A DNA stretch of 52,572 nt from Klenkia terrae (GCF_900491935.1 NZ_UEXK01000004.1:2260203-2312774); one strand, 5' to 3'. Positions 39,562-47,196 are shown, counted from the stretch's first letter. Translations and numbers: made by a program. Notes: a model not told the origin generated them from the sequence alone.

Positions 39562-40092
39562 TCAGGCCAGGCCGGCCTGGATCTCTCGGGTGAGGACGCC
39601 CAGCGCGCCGGAGGTCAGCAGCCCCGCCCCCAGCGGACCGGACCGGTCCGTCCCCGCGGCCGGCAGTGTGCGCAGGGCGGCGCGCACCTCGTCGGGGAGG
39701 TGCGCGAGCTGCCAGCGCACCTCGGCGGGCCCGGCGTCCGGGTCGTCGGGGTGCGCGAGCGCGACGGCCCGGGCGGCGTAGGCCGCGGCGCCCAGCGCGT
39801 GCGCGCCCATGTGCGCGACCCCGGAGGCCTGCGCGGCGGACCGGGCGGCGGCCGCACCGGCCGGCGAGGTGGCCGAGGCAGCGGCCCGGCCGGCCTCGAA
39901 GCGGCGCTTGATCTCCCCGGCGGTGCCCAGCTCGCCGCGGGCGAAGGCGCGCGTCCGGGCGACGGCGTCCCGGGCCCGGTCGTCGTGGGGCGCCTCGGAC
40001 TCGATGAGCGGCAGCACCCGCTCGGCGCAGTCCGCGGCCCACGCCGCCACGGTCCGCCGGTCGGCCTCGCTCAACGCCTGGGGTGAGGGCAC
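39562..40092 (-). CDS. Imm5-like putative immunity-protein fold
   Basis: 176 aa. LSEADRRTVAAWAADCAERVLPLIESEAPHDDRARDAVARTRAFARGELGTAGEIKRRF, with AHMGAHALGAAAYAARAVALA and VRWQLAHLPDEVRAAL, matches the helical family annotated as putative immunity protein (Imm5-like), earlier mislabelled exonuclease SbcC in actinobacteria. In polymorphic-toxin loci such proteins neutralise toxins, but no toxin gene is adjacent, so this may be an orphan or have another role. GTG 40092 is preceded by CAGGGT 6 nt upstream. Confidence 0.72.
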   Translation of the reverse strand: MPSPQALSEADRRTVAAWAADCAERVLPLIESEAPHDDRARDAVARTRAFARGELGTAGEIKRRFEAGRAAASATSPAGAAAARSAAQASGVAHMGAHALGAAAYAARAVALAHPDDPDAGPAEVRWQLAHLPDEVRAALRTLPAAGTDRSGPLGAGLLTSGALGVLTREIQAGLA

Positions 40093-40117
40093 CGGGTCAC
40101 CCTGGCACGGGCCGCGT

Positions 40118-40174
40118 CGAGTGCGGAGCTGGGCCGGTCATCCGCGACCGGTGGGCGGCCTGGCTCCGCACTCG
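40118..40174. terminator. Compound hairpin after the ykoEDC operon
   Basis: CGAGTGCGGAGC (40118-40129) pairs perfectly with GCTCCGCACTCG (40163-40174), with an inner CCGGTC/GACCGG stem. It lies 14 bp after the ykoC stop on the reverse strand. Confidence 0.65.
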
Positions 40175-40187
40175 GTGAGCGGGTGCG

Positions 40188-40949
40188 TCAGCCGCCGACG
40201 AAGACCGGGTCCCAGACGCCGCTGAGCACGCTCGCGGTGACGGCGACCGCGCACACCGCCACCGTGCCGACGACGAACCAGGCATCCCGGGCGTGCAGCA
40301 CCGACCCGCGGGCGTTCGTGCGGGTCACCCCGGAGTCGAACCCGCGGGCGTCCATCGCCGTGGCCAGCCGCCCGGCCCGCCGGACGGCGCCGACCAGCAG
40401 CGTGAAGCCGATCCCGGCGACCAGCCGGACCCGGGCGACCGGGTTGCGGCCGGCCTCGACCCCGCGGGTCCGTCGGGCCAGCCGCACCGACTCGAACTCG
40501 GCGACCAGCAGCGGCACGAGACGCAGCGCGGCCAGCGCCCCGACGGCGAACCGGGCCGGGAACCGCCAGTGCACGGTGAGCGCGTCGGCCAGCCGCACCG
40601 GGTCGGTCGACGCCACCAGGAACACCCCGGGCAGCGCCAAGCCGACCACCCGCAGCGCCAGGCCGAGCGCGTACACCGCGCCGGACTCGCCCAGCAGCAG
40701 GTTCACCAGTCCGACCGTGCCCGCGCCGATCAGCAGCGGCCACGTCCGCAGCCACAGCGTCCGCGGGTTCGTCAGCCCGGCGGCGGGCAGCAGGCACAGC
40801 TCGGCGAGCACCACCACCGACGGGGTGACGACGTCCAGGCTGGTCAGCAGCACCACGGTGACCACGGCGATCGCGGTCAGCTGGGCGACCGGGTTGACCC
40901 GGGACAGCGGCACGTCCGGCGCGGGCCCCAGGGCCAGGGACGCCGTCAC
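40188..40949 (-). CDS. ykoC: ECF transporter T component (YkoC-like)
   Basis: 253 aa, 5-6 transmembrane segments. EcfT coupling motifs are SVRLARRTRGVEAG (ArRtRG) and TAMDARGFDSG, which contact the ATPases. GTG 40949 overlaps the ykoD stop (GTGA). With the YkoD ATPase and YkoE substrate-binding component it forms an energy-coupling-factor importer. The TPP riboswitch ahead of the operon indicates import of thiamine or its hydroxymethylpyrimidine precursor, as proposed for the Bacillus subtilis ykoFEDC operon. Confidence 0.87.
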   Translation of the reverse strand: MTASLALGPAPDVPLSRVNPVAQLTAIAVVTVVLLTSLDVVTPSVVVLAELCLLPAAGLTNPRTLWLRTWPLLIGAGTVGLVNLLLGESGAVYALGLALRVVGLALPGVFLVASTDPVRLADALTVHWRFPARFAVGALAALRLVPLLVAEFESVRLARRTRGVEAGRNPVARVRLVAGIGFTLLVGAVRRAGRLATAMDARGFDSGVTRTNARGSVLHARDAWFVVGTVAVCAVAVTASVLSGVWDPVFVGG

Positions 40950-42229
40950 GACAACCGCTCCTCGGCGTCGGCCAGGACGTCGACCAGGTCCCGGTCGTGG
41001 GTGACCACGCAGACCGCGCAGCCGGCGGCGCGCTGCTCGGCGAGCAGGGTGACCAGTTCGCGCCAGGTGGCGGCGTCCTGGCCGAAGGTGGGCTCGTCGA
41101 GCACCAACGCCTGCGGGGACGTCGCCAGCGCGGTGGCCACCGACAGCCGGCGCTGCTGGCCGCCGGACAGCGTGAACGGGTTGGCGTCGGCGAACGGGGT
41201 CAGACCGAGGCGCTCGAGCAGCTCCTCAGCCCGTACTCGCGCGGCGTTGGACCCGGAGCCCGAGCGCAGCGGACCCAGCTCCAGCTCGTCGCGCAGCCGG
41301 CCGGTGAGGAACTGGTGCTCGGGCTGCTGGAAGACCGTGCCGATCCGGGTGACCAGCTCCCCGGCCCGCCAGCGGTAGGGCTCCCGCACCCCGCGGGCGG
41401 CGAGCTCCTCGGCCGCGCGCACCCGGCCGGTCGTGGGTGCCCGCAGCCCGGCCAGCAGCAGGGCCAGCGTGGACTTGCCGGTGCCGTTCGCGCCGGTCAG
41501 CGCGGTGACCGAGGCGCCCGGGAGGGCCATGTCGGTCGGCGGCAGGGCGGGTGTCGTCGTCCCCCGGTAGGTGAAGCCGGCGGCCTCGGCGACGACCCGG
41601 GGGGCGCCGGACCCGGGAGCCACCGGCAGCACCAGACCTGCCGTCCGCAGCTGCGGCGTCCAGTCCGGGCCGTGCGCGACCAGCCCGCCGTCGACGACCT
41701 CGACCACCCGGTCCACCAGCGGCAGCCAGGGCGCGGCGTCGTGGTCGACGACCAGCAGCGTCGTCGACCGGTCGGCGACCGCGCGGGCCACCGCCTCCCG
41801 GACGACGTCCGAGCCTGCCGGGTCCAGCTGGGCGGTCGGCTCGTCCAGCAGCAGCAACCCGGGTCGGCGGGCCAGCGCCCCGGCCAGCACCAGCCGCTGC
41901 TTCTCCCCGCCGGACAGCGCCTGGGTGGCCCGGTCCCGGGCGTAGCGCCAGCCGACGGCGGCCAGCGCGTCGTCCACCCGTGGCCAGATCTGCTCGCGCG
42001 GCAGGCCGGCGTTCTCCAGTCCGAAGGCGACGTCGTCCCCGGCGCGGGTCATCACCAGCTGGCTGTCCGGGTCCTGCAGCAGCAGGCCCAGCCGGTCGCG
42101 GGCCTCGGCGGGGGAGCGGCCGTCCACGGTCAGCTCGCCGGTGACCTCGGCGGCCTCGGGATCCAGCAGCCCGGCCAGGACCGCGAACAGCGTGGACTTG
42201 CCCGCGCCCGACCGGCCGGTGACCAGCAC
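40946..42229 (-). CDS. ykoD: ECF transporter double ATPase (YkoD-like); start codon not canonical
   Basis: At least 427 aa with two ABC domains. Domain 1 has GRSGAGKST, LSGGEKQR and LLLLDEPTAQLD; domain 2 has GANGTGKST, LSGGQQRR and LVLDEPTFGQD. Both appear active. GTG 42229 is the first ATG/GTG/TTG in the frame, but it lies only eight residues before the Walker A lysine and would delete the first strands. The open frame continues upstream to about 42341 and encodes homologous sequence (AVRARGLAVRHASRLASALTDVDLDVAPGERV). The real start is therefore non-canonical, or the gene is expressed by frameshift from ykoE, or there is a sequence error. Confidence 0.85.
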   Translation of the reverse strand: MLVTGRSGAGKSTLFAVLAGLLDPEAAEVTGELTVDGRSPAEARDRLGLLLQDPDSQLVMTRAGDDVAFGLENAGLPREQIWPRVDDALAAVGWRYARDRATQALSGGEKQRLVLAGALARRPGLLLLDEPTAQLDPAGSDVVREAVARAVADRSTTLLVVDHDAAPWLPLVDRVVEVVDGGLVAHGPDWTPQLRTAGLVLPVAPGSGAPRVVAEAAGFTYRGTTTPALPPTDMALPGASVTALTGANGTGKSTLALLLAGLRAPTTGRVRAAEELAARGVREPYRWRAGELVTRIGTVFQQPEHQFLTGRLRDELELGPLRSGSGSNAARVRAEELLERLGLTPFADANPFTLSGGQQRRLSVATALATSPQALVLDEPTFGQDAATWRELVTLLAEQRAAGCAVCVVTHDRDLVDVLADAEERLS

Positions 42230-42338
42230 GCGCTCGCCGGGCGCGACGTCCAGGTCGACGTCGGTCAGCGCCGAGGCGAGGCGGGAGGCGTGCCGGACGG
42301 CGAGCCCGCGCGCCCGGACGGCGGACGGGCCGCCGTGG

Positions 42339-42956
42339 CTAGACGCGGCTGCGCCCGGAGGCGAAGGAGCTCAGCGCGCCGGTGCGGGCCAGGGCCTTCA
42401 CCAGCAGCAGCCCGACCACACCGGCCAGCAGCACGCTGCTGATCACGGTGAAGACGGTGTAGGGCACCTTGTAGGCCCAGAAGCCCAGGTCGGCGTAGTA
42501 GACGGTGTTGTCCAGGATCGACGTGGACAGCCCGGCGGTGACCCCGGCGAGCACGGCGGTGCCCCAGCCGAAGGACCGGTACCGGGTCAGCAGGAAGCCG
42601 ATCTCGCCGCCCAGGCCCTGGATCAAGCCGTAGACGATGATGATGCCGCCGTAGGGCGAGCCCAGCAGCAGGCTGACCGCGGCGGCGAGCCCGGAGGCGA
42701 AGATCGCGGCGCCGGGCTTGCGGACCAGCAGGCCGGCGACCACCCCGGGCATCAGGTAGACGCCGTTGAGCACCGCGGCCAGCGGCGGGAAGAAGTCCAG
42801 CGGCGCGGCCAGCACGCCGAAGACCAGGTTCCAGGCCCAGAAGACGACGCCGAACGCGACGCCCAGGACGGCGGTCGTGACGATGTCGACGGTGCGCCAG
42901 GAACGGCGCGGCGCCTGCCCGGTGGCAGCGGTCGGACGGGTGACCTCAGCGGTCAT
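42339..42956 (-). CDS. ykoE: ECF transporter substrate-binding (S) component, YkoE family
   Basis: 205 aa from ATG 42956. Five to six transmembrane segments with the YkoE pattern: VDIVTTAVLGVAFGVVFWAWNLVFG, VYLMPGVVAGLLVRKPGAAIFASGLAAAVSLLLGSPYG, IQGLGGEIGFLLTRYR, ILDNTVYYADLGFW. It binds the substrate of the ECF importer. The TPP riboswitch ends 13 bp before the start, and the GGAGAG ribosome site lies between, so TPP binding probably blocks translation initiation of the whole operon. Confidence 0.9.
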   Translation of the reverse strand: MTAEVTRPTAATGQAPRRSWRTVDIVTTAVLGVAFGVVFWAWNLVFGVLAAPLDFFPPLAAVLNGVYLMPGVVAGLLVRKPGAAIFASGLAAAVSLLLGSPYGGIIIVYGLIQGLGGEIGFLLTRYRSFGWGTAVLAGVTAGLSTSILDNTVYYADLGFWAYKVPYTVFTVISSVLLAGVVGLLLVKALARTGALSSFASGRSRV

Positions 42957-42969
42957 GGTGCTCTCTCCA

Positions 42970-43053
42970 GACTCCCTACGCCGGCATGACCCGGTTCAGG
43001 TTCGAGGGTCTGCGGTTGCCCGCACTCTCAGCGCCTCGTGGCGCTCCCCTGTC
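42970..43053 (-). promoter_or_regulatory. TPP (thi-box) riboswitch
   Basis: On the reverse strand the aptamer shows CAGGGGAGCG, GCGCTGAGAGTGCGG, CAGACCCTCGAACCTGA, and ATGCCGGCGTAGGGAGT in order, with the CTGAGA, GAACCTGA and CGTAGGGA landmarks of thiamine pyrophosphate riboswitches. It directly precedes ykoE and its ribosome site. Confidence 0.93.
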
Positions 43054-43075
43054 GGTGTGTTCTGTTGTGCCGGGG

Positions 43076-43081
43076 ACTGTA
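43076..43081 (-). promoter_or_regulatory. -10 box of the ykoEDC operon
   Basis: TACAGT on the reverse strand, about 22 nt ahead of the riboswitch, giving a transcript that starts just before the aptamer. Confidence 0.4.
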
Positions 43082-43105
43082 CGCACGCCCGCTTTCCGCC
43101 GCAGA

Positions 43106-43165
43106 GGGTCACCCCCCGGTCATCGGGTCGCGCCGCGACGCGACCCTCTGACTGCCCGGTGACCC
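43106..43165. repeat. 60-bp palindromic repeat, copy 1
   Basis: Starts GGGTCACC and ends GGTGACCC. The inner arms ATCGGGTCGCG and CGCGACCC flank a short centre. It matches copy 2 (44268-44327) at 54 of 60 positions in the same orientation. It supplies the last codons and stop of the AbiEi-type gene. Confidence 0.85.
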
Positions 43166-44164
43166 GCTGCCGGGGTCACGGGGGCGCGGCGCGAACACCG
43201 CGCGGTAGCGGCGCGGGCCGGGCACCGGGTGCGCCAGCATCCCGAGCAACCGGTCGACGGCCCTCGCCCAGGCCCGCGGTTCCAGGTCCTCCTCGGCCAC
43301 CCGCCAGAACCGCAGGCCGGCGGCGGTCAGCTTCTCGGCCCGTCGCTTCTCCTCCCAGACCTTCTGCTCCGCCGTCCGGTCGTGCCACGGCTCGCGGGTC
43401 TTGACCCGTCCGTCGGTCTCCTGGACGACGCCCGCCTCCTCCCAGAGCCCGTCGGGGTAGAACCGGTCCCCGTCCAGGTCGATGCGCATGCCCCGGCGGG
43501 GCAGCGGGACCCGCGACGTGAGCAGCGCCAGCCGGTGCCTGCTCTCCAGCGGCGACTCCACGTGCTCGACGGCGAGGTCGGCCAGCCGGCGGGCGTCCGC
43601 CGCGTGCGCCCACCCGGTCGCCGCTGCGGCGGCGGCGCCCAGCAGCTCGGGGGTGACCAGCTCGGGCAGCCGGTGCAGCGCGGCATCGGCGGCGACGACC
43701 GCGTCGGTCAGCGGCAGGGTGCGGGCGAGGTCGACCAGGGTGCGCGGCAGCGTCGTCACCGGGATGCCGCGTCGACGGGTGACGTCGCCGTCGGGCAGCG
43801 GTGCGCGGTGGATGCGGTACCCCTCACCGGCGCGGTTCTGCGTCGGGTCGAGCAGGACGACGGTGCCGTCGAGGGAGCGCGGGAGGGGCAGCTCGTACAC
43901 CGTCGCCGCGCTGTGCCGCCCGACGACGGCACCCGGTCGCTGCAGCGCGAGCACCACGGCGACCGTCTCCAGGAGGTGGCGGCCGGCGCCGTCCAGACCC
44001 GCGAGGTGGGAGGCCTCGGCCAGGACGCCGCGCCGCAGCCGGACCCACTCGCCGCGACGGAGCTGTCGGCGCACCTCCGCGTCGGTGATCCCGGCCCGTC
44101 GCAGGTCGGCGGTGATGATCAGCCCCATCCGTCGAGAGCGGAGCTCGTCCAGGAGAGGGTGCAC
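43109..44164 (-). CDS. AbiEi-antitoxin-like / PD-(D/E)XK endonuclease-like (DUF559-type) protein
   Basis: 351 aa from GTG 44164. N-terminal winged-helix: HPLLDELRSRRMGLIITADLRRAGITDAEVRRQLRRGEWVRLRRGVL, the type IV toxin-antitoxin AbiEi antitoxin domain. A middle region follows (GIPVTTLPRTLVDLARTLPLTDAVVAADAAL). The C-terminal part (ESPLESRHRLALL, RIDLDGDRFYPDGLWEEAGVVQETDGRVK, VWEEKRRAEKLTAAGLRFWRV) has the pattern of a Vsr/DUF559-like nuclease fold, common in a large actinobacterial family. No AbiEii toxin is adjacent. The C-terminal 19 codons derive from a 60-bp repeat, so the original C-terminus may be altered. ATG 44128 is an alternative start. Confidence 0.8.
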   Translation of the reverse strand: MHPLLDELRSRRMGLIITADLRRAGITDAEVRRQLRRGEWVRLRRGVLAEASHLAGLDGAGRHLLETVAVVLALQRPGAVVGRHSAATVYELPLPRSLDGTVVLLDPTQNRAGEGYRIHRAPLPDGDVTRRRGIPVTTLPRTLVDLARTLPLTDAVVAADAALHRLPELVTPELLGAAAAAATGWAHAADARRLADLAVEHVESPLESRHRLALLTSRVPLPRRGMRIDLDGDRFYPDGLWEEAGVVQETDGRVKTREPWHDRTAEQKVWEEKRRAEKLTAAGLRFWRVAEEDLEPRAWARAVDRLLGMLAHPVPGPRRYRAVFAPRPRDPGSGSPGSQRVASRRDPMTGG

Positions 44165-44267
44165 ACCGGGACCGTGCGCTGGGAGCGGGTCCGGCGTCGG
44201 TCGTCGTCCACACCCGGCGGGGCCGTCCACAGATCGGCGTGCGGCATGGACACCGGCGCATCCGTGC

Positions 44268-44327
44268 GGGTCACCCCACGGTCATCGGGTCGCGCCACGA
44301 CGCGACCCGATGACCGCCAGGTGACCC
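44268..44327. repeat. 60-bp palindromic repeat, copy 2
   Basis: Same element as 43106-43165 with six substitutions. The inner arms CGGTCATCGGGTCGCG and CGCGACCCGATGACCG are perfectly complementary here, and the outer GGGTCACC/GGTGACCC arms also pair, so nearly the whole unit is one hairpin. It lies upstream of the AbiEi-type gene and of the FabG-like gene. Confidence 0.85.
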
Positions 44328-44412
44328 AGGAGGACGCCCGGCCCGTGCCGCCGTCCCGCCCGGCTGGTAGAGATCAGCGGAGACGTACTCACCGGTAGTG
44401 AAGGAGCAGGCA

Positions 44413-45171
44413 ATGGCGCAGGCACAGCGGACGGCGATCGTGACGGGGGCTGCCCGCGGGATCGGGGCGGCCATCGCCACCCGGTTGGCGGCCGACGGCA
44501 TGTCCGTCGCGGTGCTCGACCTGGACGAGGGCGCCTGCGCCGGCACGGTGGAGAAGATCAAGGCCGCCGGCGGCGACGCCATCGCGGTGGGCGCGAACGT
44601 GGCCGACGAGGCCGGCGTGGCCGCGGCGGTGGACCTGGTGGCCGAGGAGCTCGGCGGGCCGACCGTGCTGGTGAACAACGCCGGCATCACCCGCGACAAC
44701 CTGCTGTTCAAGATGAGCGTCGAGGACTGGGACGCCGTCATGAACGTCCACCTGCGCGGCGCGTTCCTGATGAGCAAGGCCGCCCAGAAGCACATGGTCG
44801 CCGCCGAGTTCGGCCGGATCGTGAACCTGTCCAGCGTCTCGGCGCTGGGCAACCGCGGCCAGGTCAACTACTCCGCGGCCAAGGCCGGCATGCAGGGGTT
44901 CACCAAGACCCTGGCCATCGAGCTGGGCCGCTACAACGTCACCGCCAACGCGATCGCCCCCGGGTTCATCGAGACCGAGATGACCGCGGCGACCGCCGAG
45001 CGCGTCGGCGTCCCCTTCGAGGACTTCAAGGCCATGGCCGCCAAGCAGATCCCGGTGGCCCGGGTCGGCCAGCCCGAGGACATCGCGCACACCGTGTCCT
45101 TCCTGGCCAGCGAGGGTGCCGGGTTCGTCTCCGGCCAGGTCATCTACGTCGCCGGCGGGCCCCGGGACTGA
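44413..45171 (+). CDS. FabG-like 3-oxoacyl-ACP reductase (SDR family)
   Basis: 252 aa from ATG 44413, with GAAGGAG 6 nt upstream. Classical SDR: TGAARGIGAAIA (cofactor loop), NNAG, catalytic Ser and YxxxK in LSSVSALGNRGQVNYSAAKAG, and PGFIETEM. VLDLDEG after the second strand, with the acidic residue, suggests NAD(H) rather than NADP(H). The length and IAPGF...GRVGQPEDIA pattern fit the FabG4/PhaB-like beta-ketoacyl reductases. The product could supply hydroxyacyl units in fatty-acid or PHA metabolism, but it is far from phaC. It is followed by a 12-bp-stem terminator. Confidence 0.9.
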   Translation: MAQAQRTAIVTGAARGIGAAIATRLAADGMSVAVLDLDEGACAGTVEKIKAAGGDAIAVGANVADEAGVAAAVDLVAEELGGPTVLVNNAGITRDNLLFKMSVEDWDAVMNVHLRGAFLMSKAAQKHMVAAEFGRIVNLSSVSALGNRGQVNYSAAKAGMQGFTKTLAIELGRYNVTANAIAPGFIETEMTAATAERVGVPFEDFKAMAAKQIPVARVGQPEDIAHTVSFLASEGAGFVSGQVIYVAGGPRD

Positions 45172-45186
45172 TCCCGCGGCCCGATC

Positions 45187-45218
45187 CGGGCCGTCCGCGA
45201 TGGTTGGCGGACGGCCCG
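45187..45218 (+). terminator. Perfect 12-bp-stem hairpin after the FabG-like gene
   Basis: CGGGCCGTCCGC (45187-45198) and GCGGACGGCCCG (45207-45218), 8-nt loop, starting 16 bp after the stop. Confidence 0.7.
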
Positions 45219-45260
45219 GCGAGGTAGTTCTCCTGGGCATCGCACGTCGCGCTGGAGCCC

Positions 45261-45300
45261 ACGGCCGGCCGTGCCCGCGGGCGCTCGTGAGCCCGCGGCA
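45261..45300. repeat. Cluster of short palindromes in the leader of the methyltransferase gene
   Basis: ACGGCCGGCCGT (45261-45272) is a perfect 12-bp palindrome, directly followed by the palindrome GCCCGCGGGC (45273-45282), whose right part can also pair with GCCCGC (45291-45296). Confidence 0.4.
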
Positions 45301-45341
45301 TCCGCCCAGGGCTCCGTGCCCGCTGCGCCCCGGGAGCCTCC

Positions 45342-46061
45342 CTGCCCTTCGACTGCACCGCCGAGTCCCAGCACTTCGCCTGCTCCACCGACCTCGTCCT
45401 CCGTCAGTACGCCCGCGAGCTGGGCTGGGCCCGTGACGGGGTGGTCGAGCTGGGCACCGGCGACGCCTCGGCGGTCGCGGGGGTGGTCGCGGGCCTCCCC
45501 GGGCTGACCGTGCGCTCGTGGGACGTCGACGCCGACTCGGTGTCCGCGGCCCGGGCCGTCGTCGCCGAGCGCGGCGTGGCCGACCGCTACACCGTCGAGC
45601 ACGGCGACTTCTTCGCCGGTGCGGCCGGGTCGCCGGCCCGCACCGTGATCACCAACCCGCCCTACCTGCCCGCCCCGGACGGCGACCTGGAGCTGCCCGG
45701 GCTGTGGGGCGGGCCCGACGGCAACGCGCTGCTCGTCCGGCTGCTCGGCGGCCCGTGGGAGAACGTGGTGGCCGCGGTGGCCAGCTACGCCGACCCGGTG
45801 GGCACGCTCGAGGCGGCCGCCGACGCCGGCTACCGGGTGACCAGCTTCCTGGCCATGCCGCTGGAGCTGGGCCGGTACAGCCGCGAGCCCAAGGTGCTCG
45901 ACCGGATCCGCGACCTGGTCGCGGCCGACCGGGGCTGGGCCGACGACGACTCCTACATGGTCGCCGTCGCCCTCTTCACCCGGTCGCCGCTGCTGCGGGT
46001 GGACCGCTCGGCCGAGCTGGCCGGCGCGCTGCAGCTAGGCGTCCCCGCCCTGGCCGCCTGA
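45342..46061 (+). CDS. SAM-dependent methyltransferase with NPPY motif; start uncertain
   Basis: About 239 aa if started at CTG 45342. SAM motif I is VVELGTGDASAVAGVVAGL, with an acidic residue after strand 2 (SWDVDADSV), and the catalytic loop ITNPPYLPAP is like that of HemK/PrmC-type glutamine and adenine N-methyltransferases. The first ATG/GTG/TTG in frame is GTG 45441, which would begin inside motif I. Upstream codons read LPFDCTAESQHFACSTDLVLRQYARELGWARDG and look coding. CTG 45342 has GGGAG 5 nt before it and is proposed as start. The end overlaps the convergent GNAT gene by 27 bp. Confidence 0.78.
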   Translation: MPFDCTAESQHFACSTDLVLRQYARELGWARDGVVELGTGDASAVAGVVAGLPGLTVRSWDVDADSVSAARAVVAERGVADRYTVEHGDFFAGAAGSPARTVITNPPYLPAPDGDLELPGLWGGPDGNALLVRLLGGPWENVVAAVASYADPVGTLEAAADAGYRVTSFLAMPLELGRYSREPKVLDRIRDLVAADRGWADDDSYMVAVALFTRSPLLRVDRSAELAGALQLGVPALAA

Positions 46062-46655
46062 GGCCGGGCGGCGCACCATCGCCCAGGCCGGGAGCTCGTG
46101 GTCGACCGCCGTCCGGGTGGCATGGGTGACCGCGAACCCCTGCCGCTGGCCCCAGGTCACCGCCAGCCGGGTGTAGGCGGTCAGCGCGGCCGGCACGCCC
46201 TCGGCGTCGCAGCGCTCGAGCACCGGCCGGCAGACCTCGGCGGCCAGGCCGGCGTGCCGCTGCTCGGCCAGGGTGCCCACGGCCACCAGGCGCCAGTGCG
46301 GCTCCTCGGGCAGGCCCTGCTCGGCCAGGCGCTCGCTGGCCAGCACGACCGGCTGGCGGCTGCCCAGCATCCGCGGCAGGTCCCGGTCCAGCACGGTCTG
46401 CAGGTCGGCGGCGATCGGCGGCGGGGACGGCGGGGCCCAGACGGCCACGCTGGCGCCGTCCTCCGTCGTCCAGACCGAGTCGGTGTCCAGCGCCTGCAGG
46501 ACGGCGAGCTCGCACCAGCGGTGCAGCCGCTGGGACCGGCCGTCCTCGGGCAGCGCCCAGGACGACCAGCGGTAGTCGGCCCAGGCGCGGGCCAGCGTCG
46601 CCGAGATGCGGGGGACGTCGGGTCGGCGGGCCGGGCGGACGACGGGTGCGCTCAC
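46035..46655 (-). CDS. GNAT-family N-acetyltransferase
   Basis: 206 aa from GTG 46655. MSAPVVRPARRPDVPRISATLARAWADYRWSSW begins the domain; the acetyl-CoA segment is WRLVAVGTLAEQRHAGLAAEVCRPVLERCDAEGVPAALTAYT, with a variant QRHAGLA pyrophosphate loop, and LAVTWGQRQGFAVTHATR follows. The lack of the usual R/Q-x-x-G-x-G/A makes acetyl-CoA binding likely but not certain. The substrate is unknown. Confidence 0.82.
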   Translation of the reverse strand: MSAPVVRPARRPDVPRISATLARAWADYRWSSWALPEDGRSQRLHRWCELAVLQALDTDSVWTTEDGASVAVWAPPSPPPIAADLQTVLDRDLPRMLGSRQPVVLASERLAEQGLPEEPHWRLVAVGTLAEQRHAGLAAEVCRPVLERCDAEGVPAALTAYTRLAVTWGQRQGFAVTHATRTAVDHELPAWAMVRRPASGGQGGDA

Positions 46656-46686
46656 CGGCCCACCCCACCACAGTGCGCCGGCCGGC

Positions 46687-47184
46687 TCAGGGGCGCATGA
46701 CCAGGATGGAGCTGGTCGCGGTGGCCAGCAGCCGGTCGGCGCCGTCGGTCAGCCGGGCCTCGGCCAGCGCGGTCCGCCCGCCGAGGTGGGTCACGGTCCC
46801 GGTGCAGCGGACCCGGCCGGTGGTCGTCGTCATCGCGCGCAGGAACTTCACCGTGAGGTCCAGGCTGGTGTAGCCGACCCCGGCGGGCAGCATCGAGTGC
46901 ACGGCGCAGCCGGTCGCGGAGTCGAGGATCGTGGCGTAGACCCCGCCGTGCACCGAGCCGATCGGGTTGTAGTGGAACTCGGCCGGGTCGAGGGTGAACA
47001 CGACCTTTCCGGGCTCGACCGACTCCAGGCCCATGCCCAGCGTCGCCGCGATCGGCGCGGCCGGGAGGCGACCCTCGGCGATCCCGCGCAGCACGTCGAT
47101 GCCGGCGCTGGTCATCACCTCGGCCGCGGAGACGGCGGGGTCCCCCCAAGCGTAGGTGCGCTCACGGGTGGGTTCGGTTGTCAT
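46687..47184 (-). CDS. PaaI-type hotdog thioesterase
   Basis: 165 aa. Hotdog fold with FHYNPIGSVHGGVYATILDSATGCAVHSMLPAGVGYTSLDLTVKFLRAM, where HGGVYATILDSA is the PaaI thioesterase active-site helix and Asp is the probable catalytic residue. It hydrolyses acyl-CoA, often aromatic. ATG 47184 has TAGGTT 6 nt upstream. It is divergent from the GntR/ACC deaminase operon, and the 29-bp palindromic operator of that operon lies about 48 bp from this start, so co-regulation is possible. Confidence 0.88.
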   Translation of the reverse strand: MTTEPTRERTYAWGDPAVSAAEVMTSAGIDVLRGIAEGRLPAAPIAATLGMGLESVEPGKVVFTLDPAEFHYNPIGSVHGGVYATILDSATGCAVHSMLPAGVGYTSLDLTVKFLRAMTTTTGRVRCTGTVTHLGGRTALAEARLTDGADRLLATATSSILVMRP

Positions 47185-47190
47185 ACCGAC

Positions 47191-47196
47191 AACCTA
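47191..47196 (-). promoter_or_regulatory. -10 box of the thioesterase gene
   Basis: TAGGTT on the reverse strand, 6 nt before ATG 47184; leaderless pattern. Confidence 0.5.

Noticed and set aside
39562-40092. Exonuclease SbcC annotation
   Set aside because: 176 aa without ATPase or coiled-coil motifs; matches the Imm5-like helical family instead.
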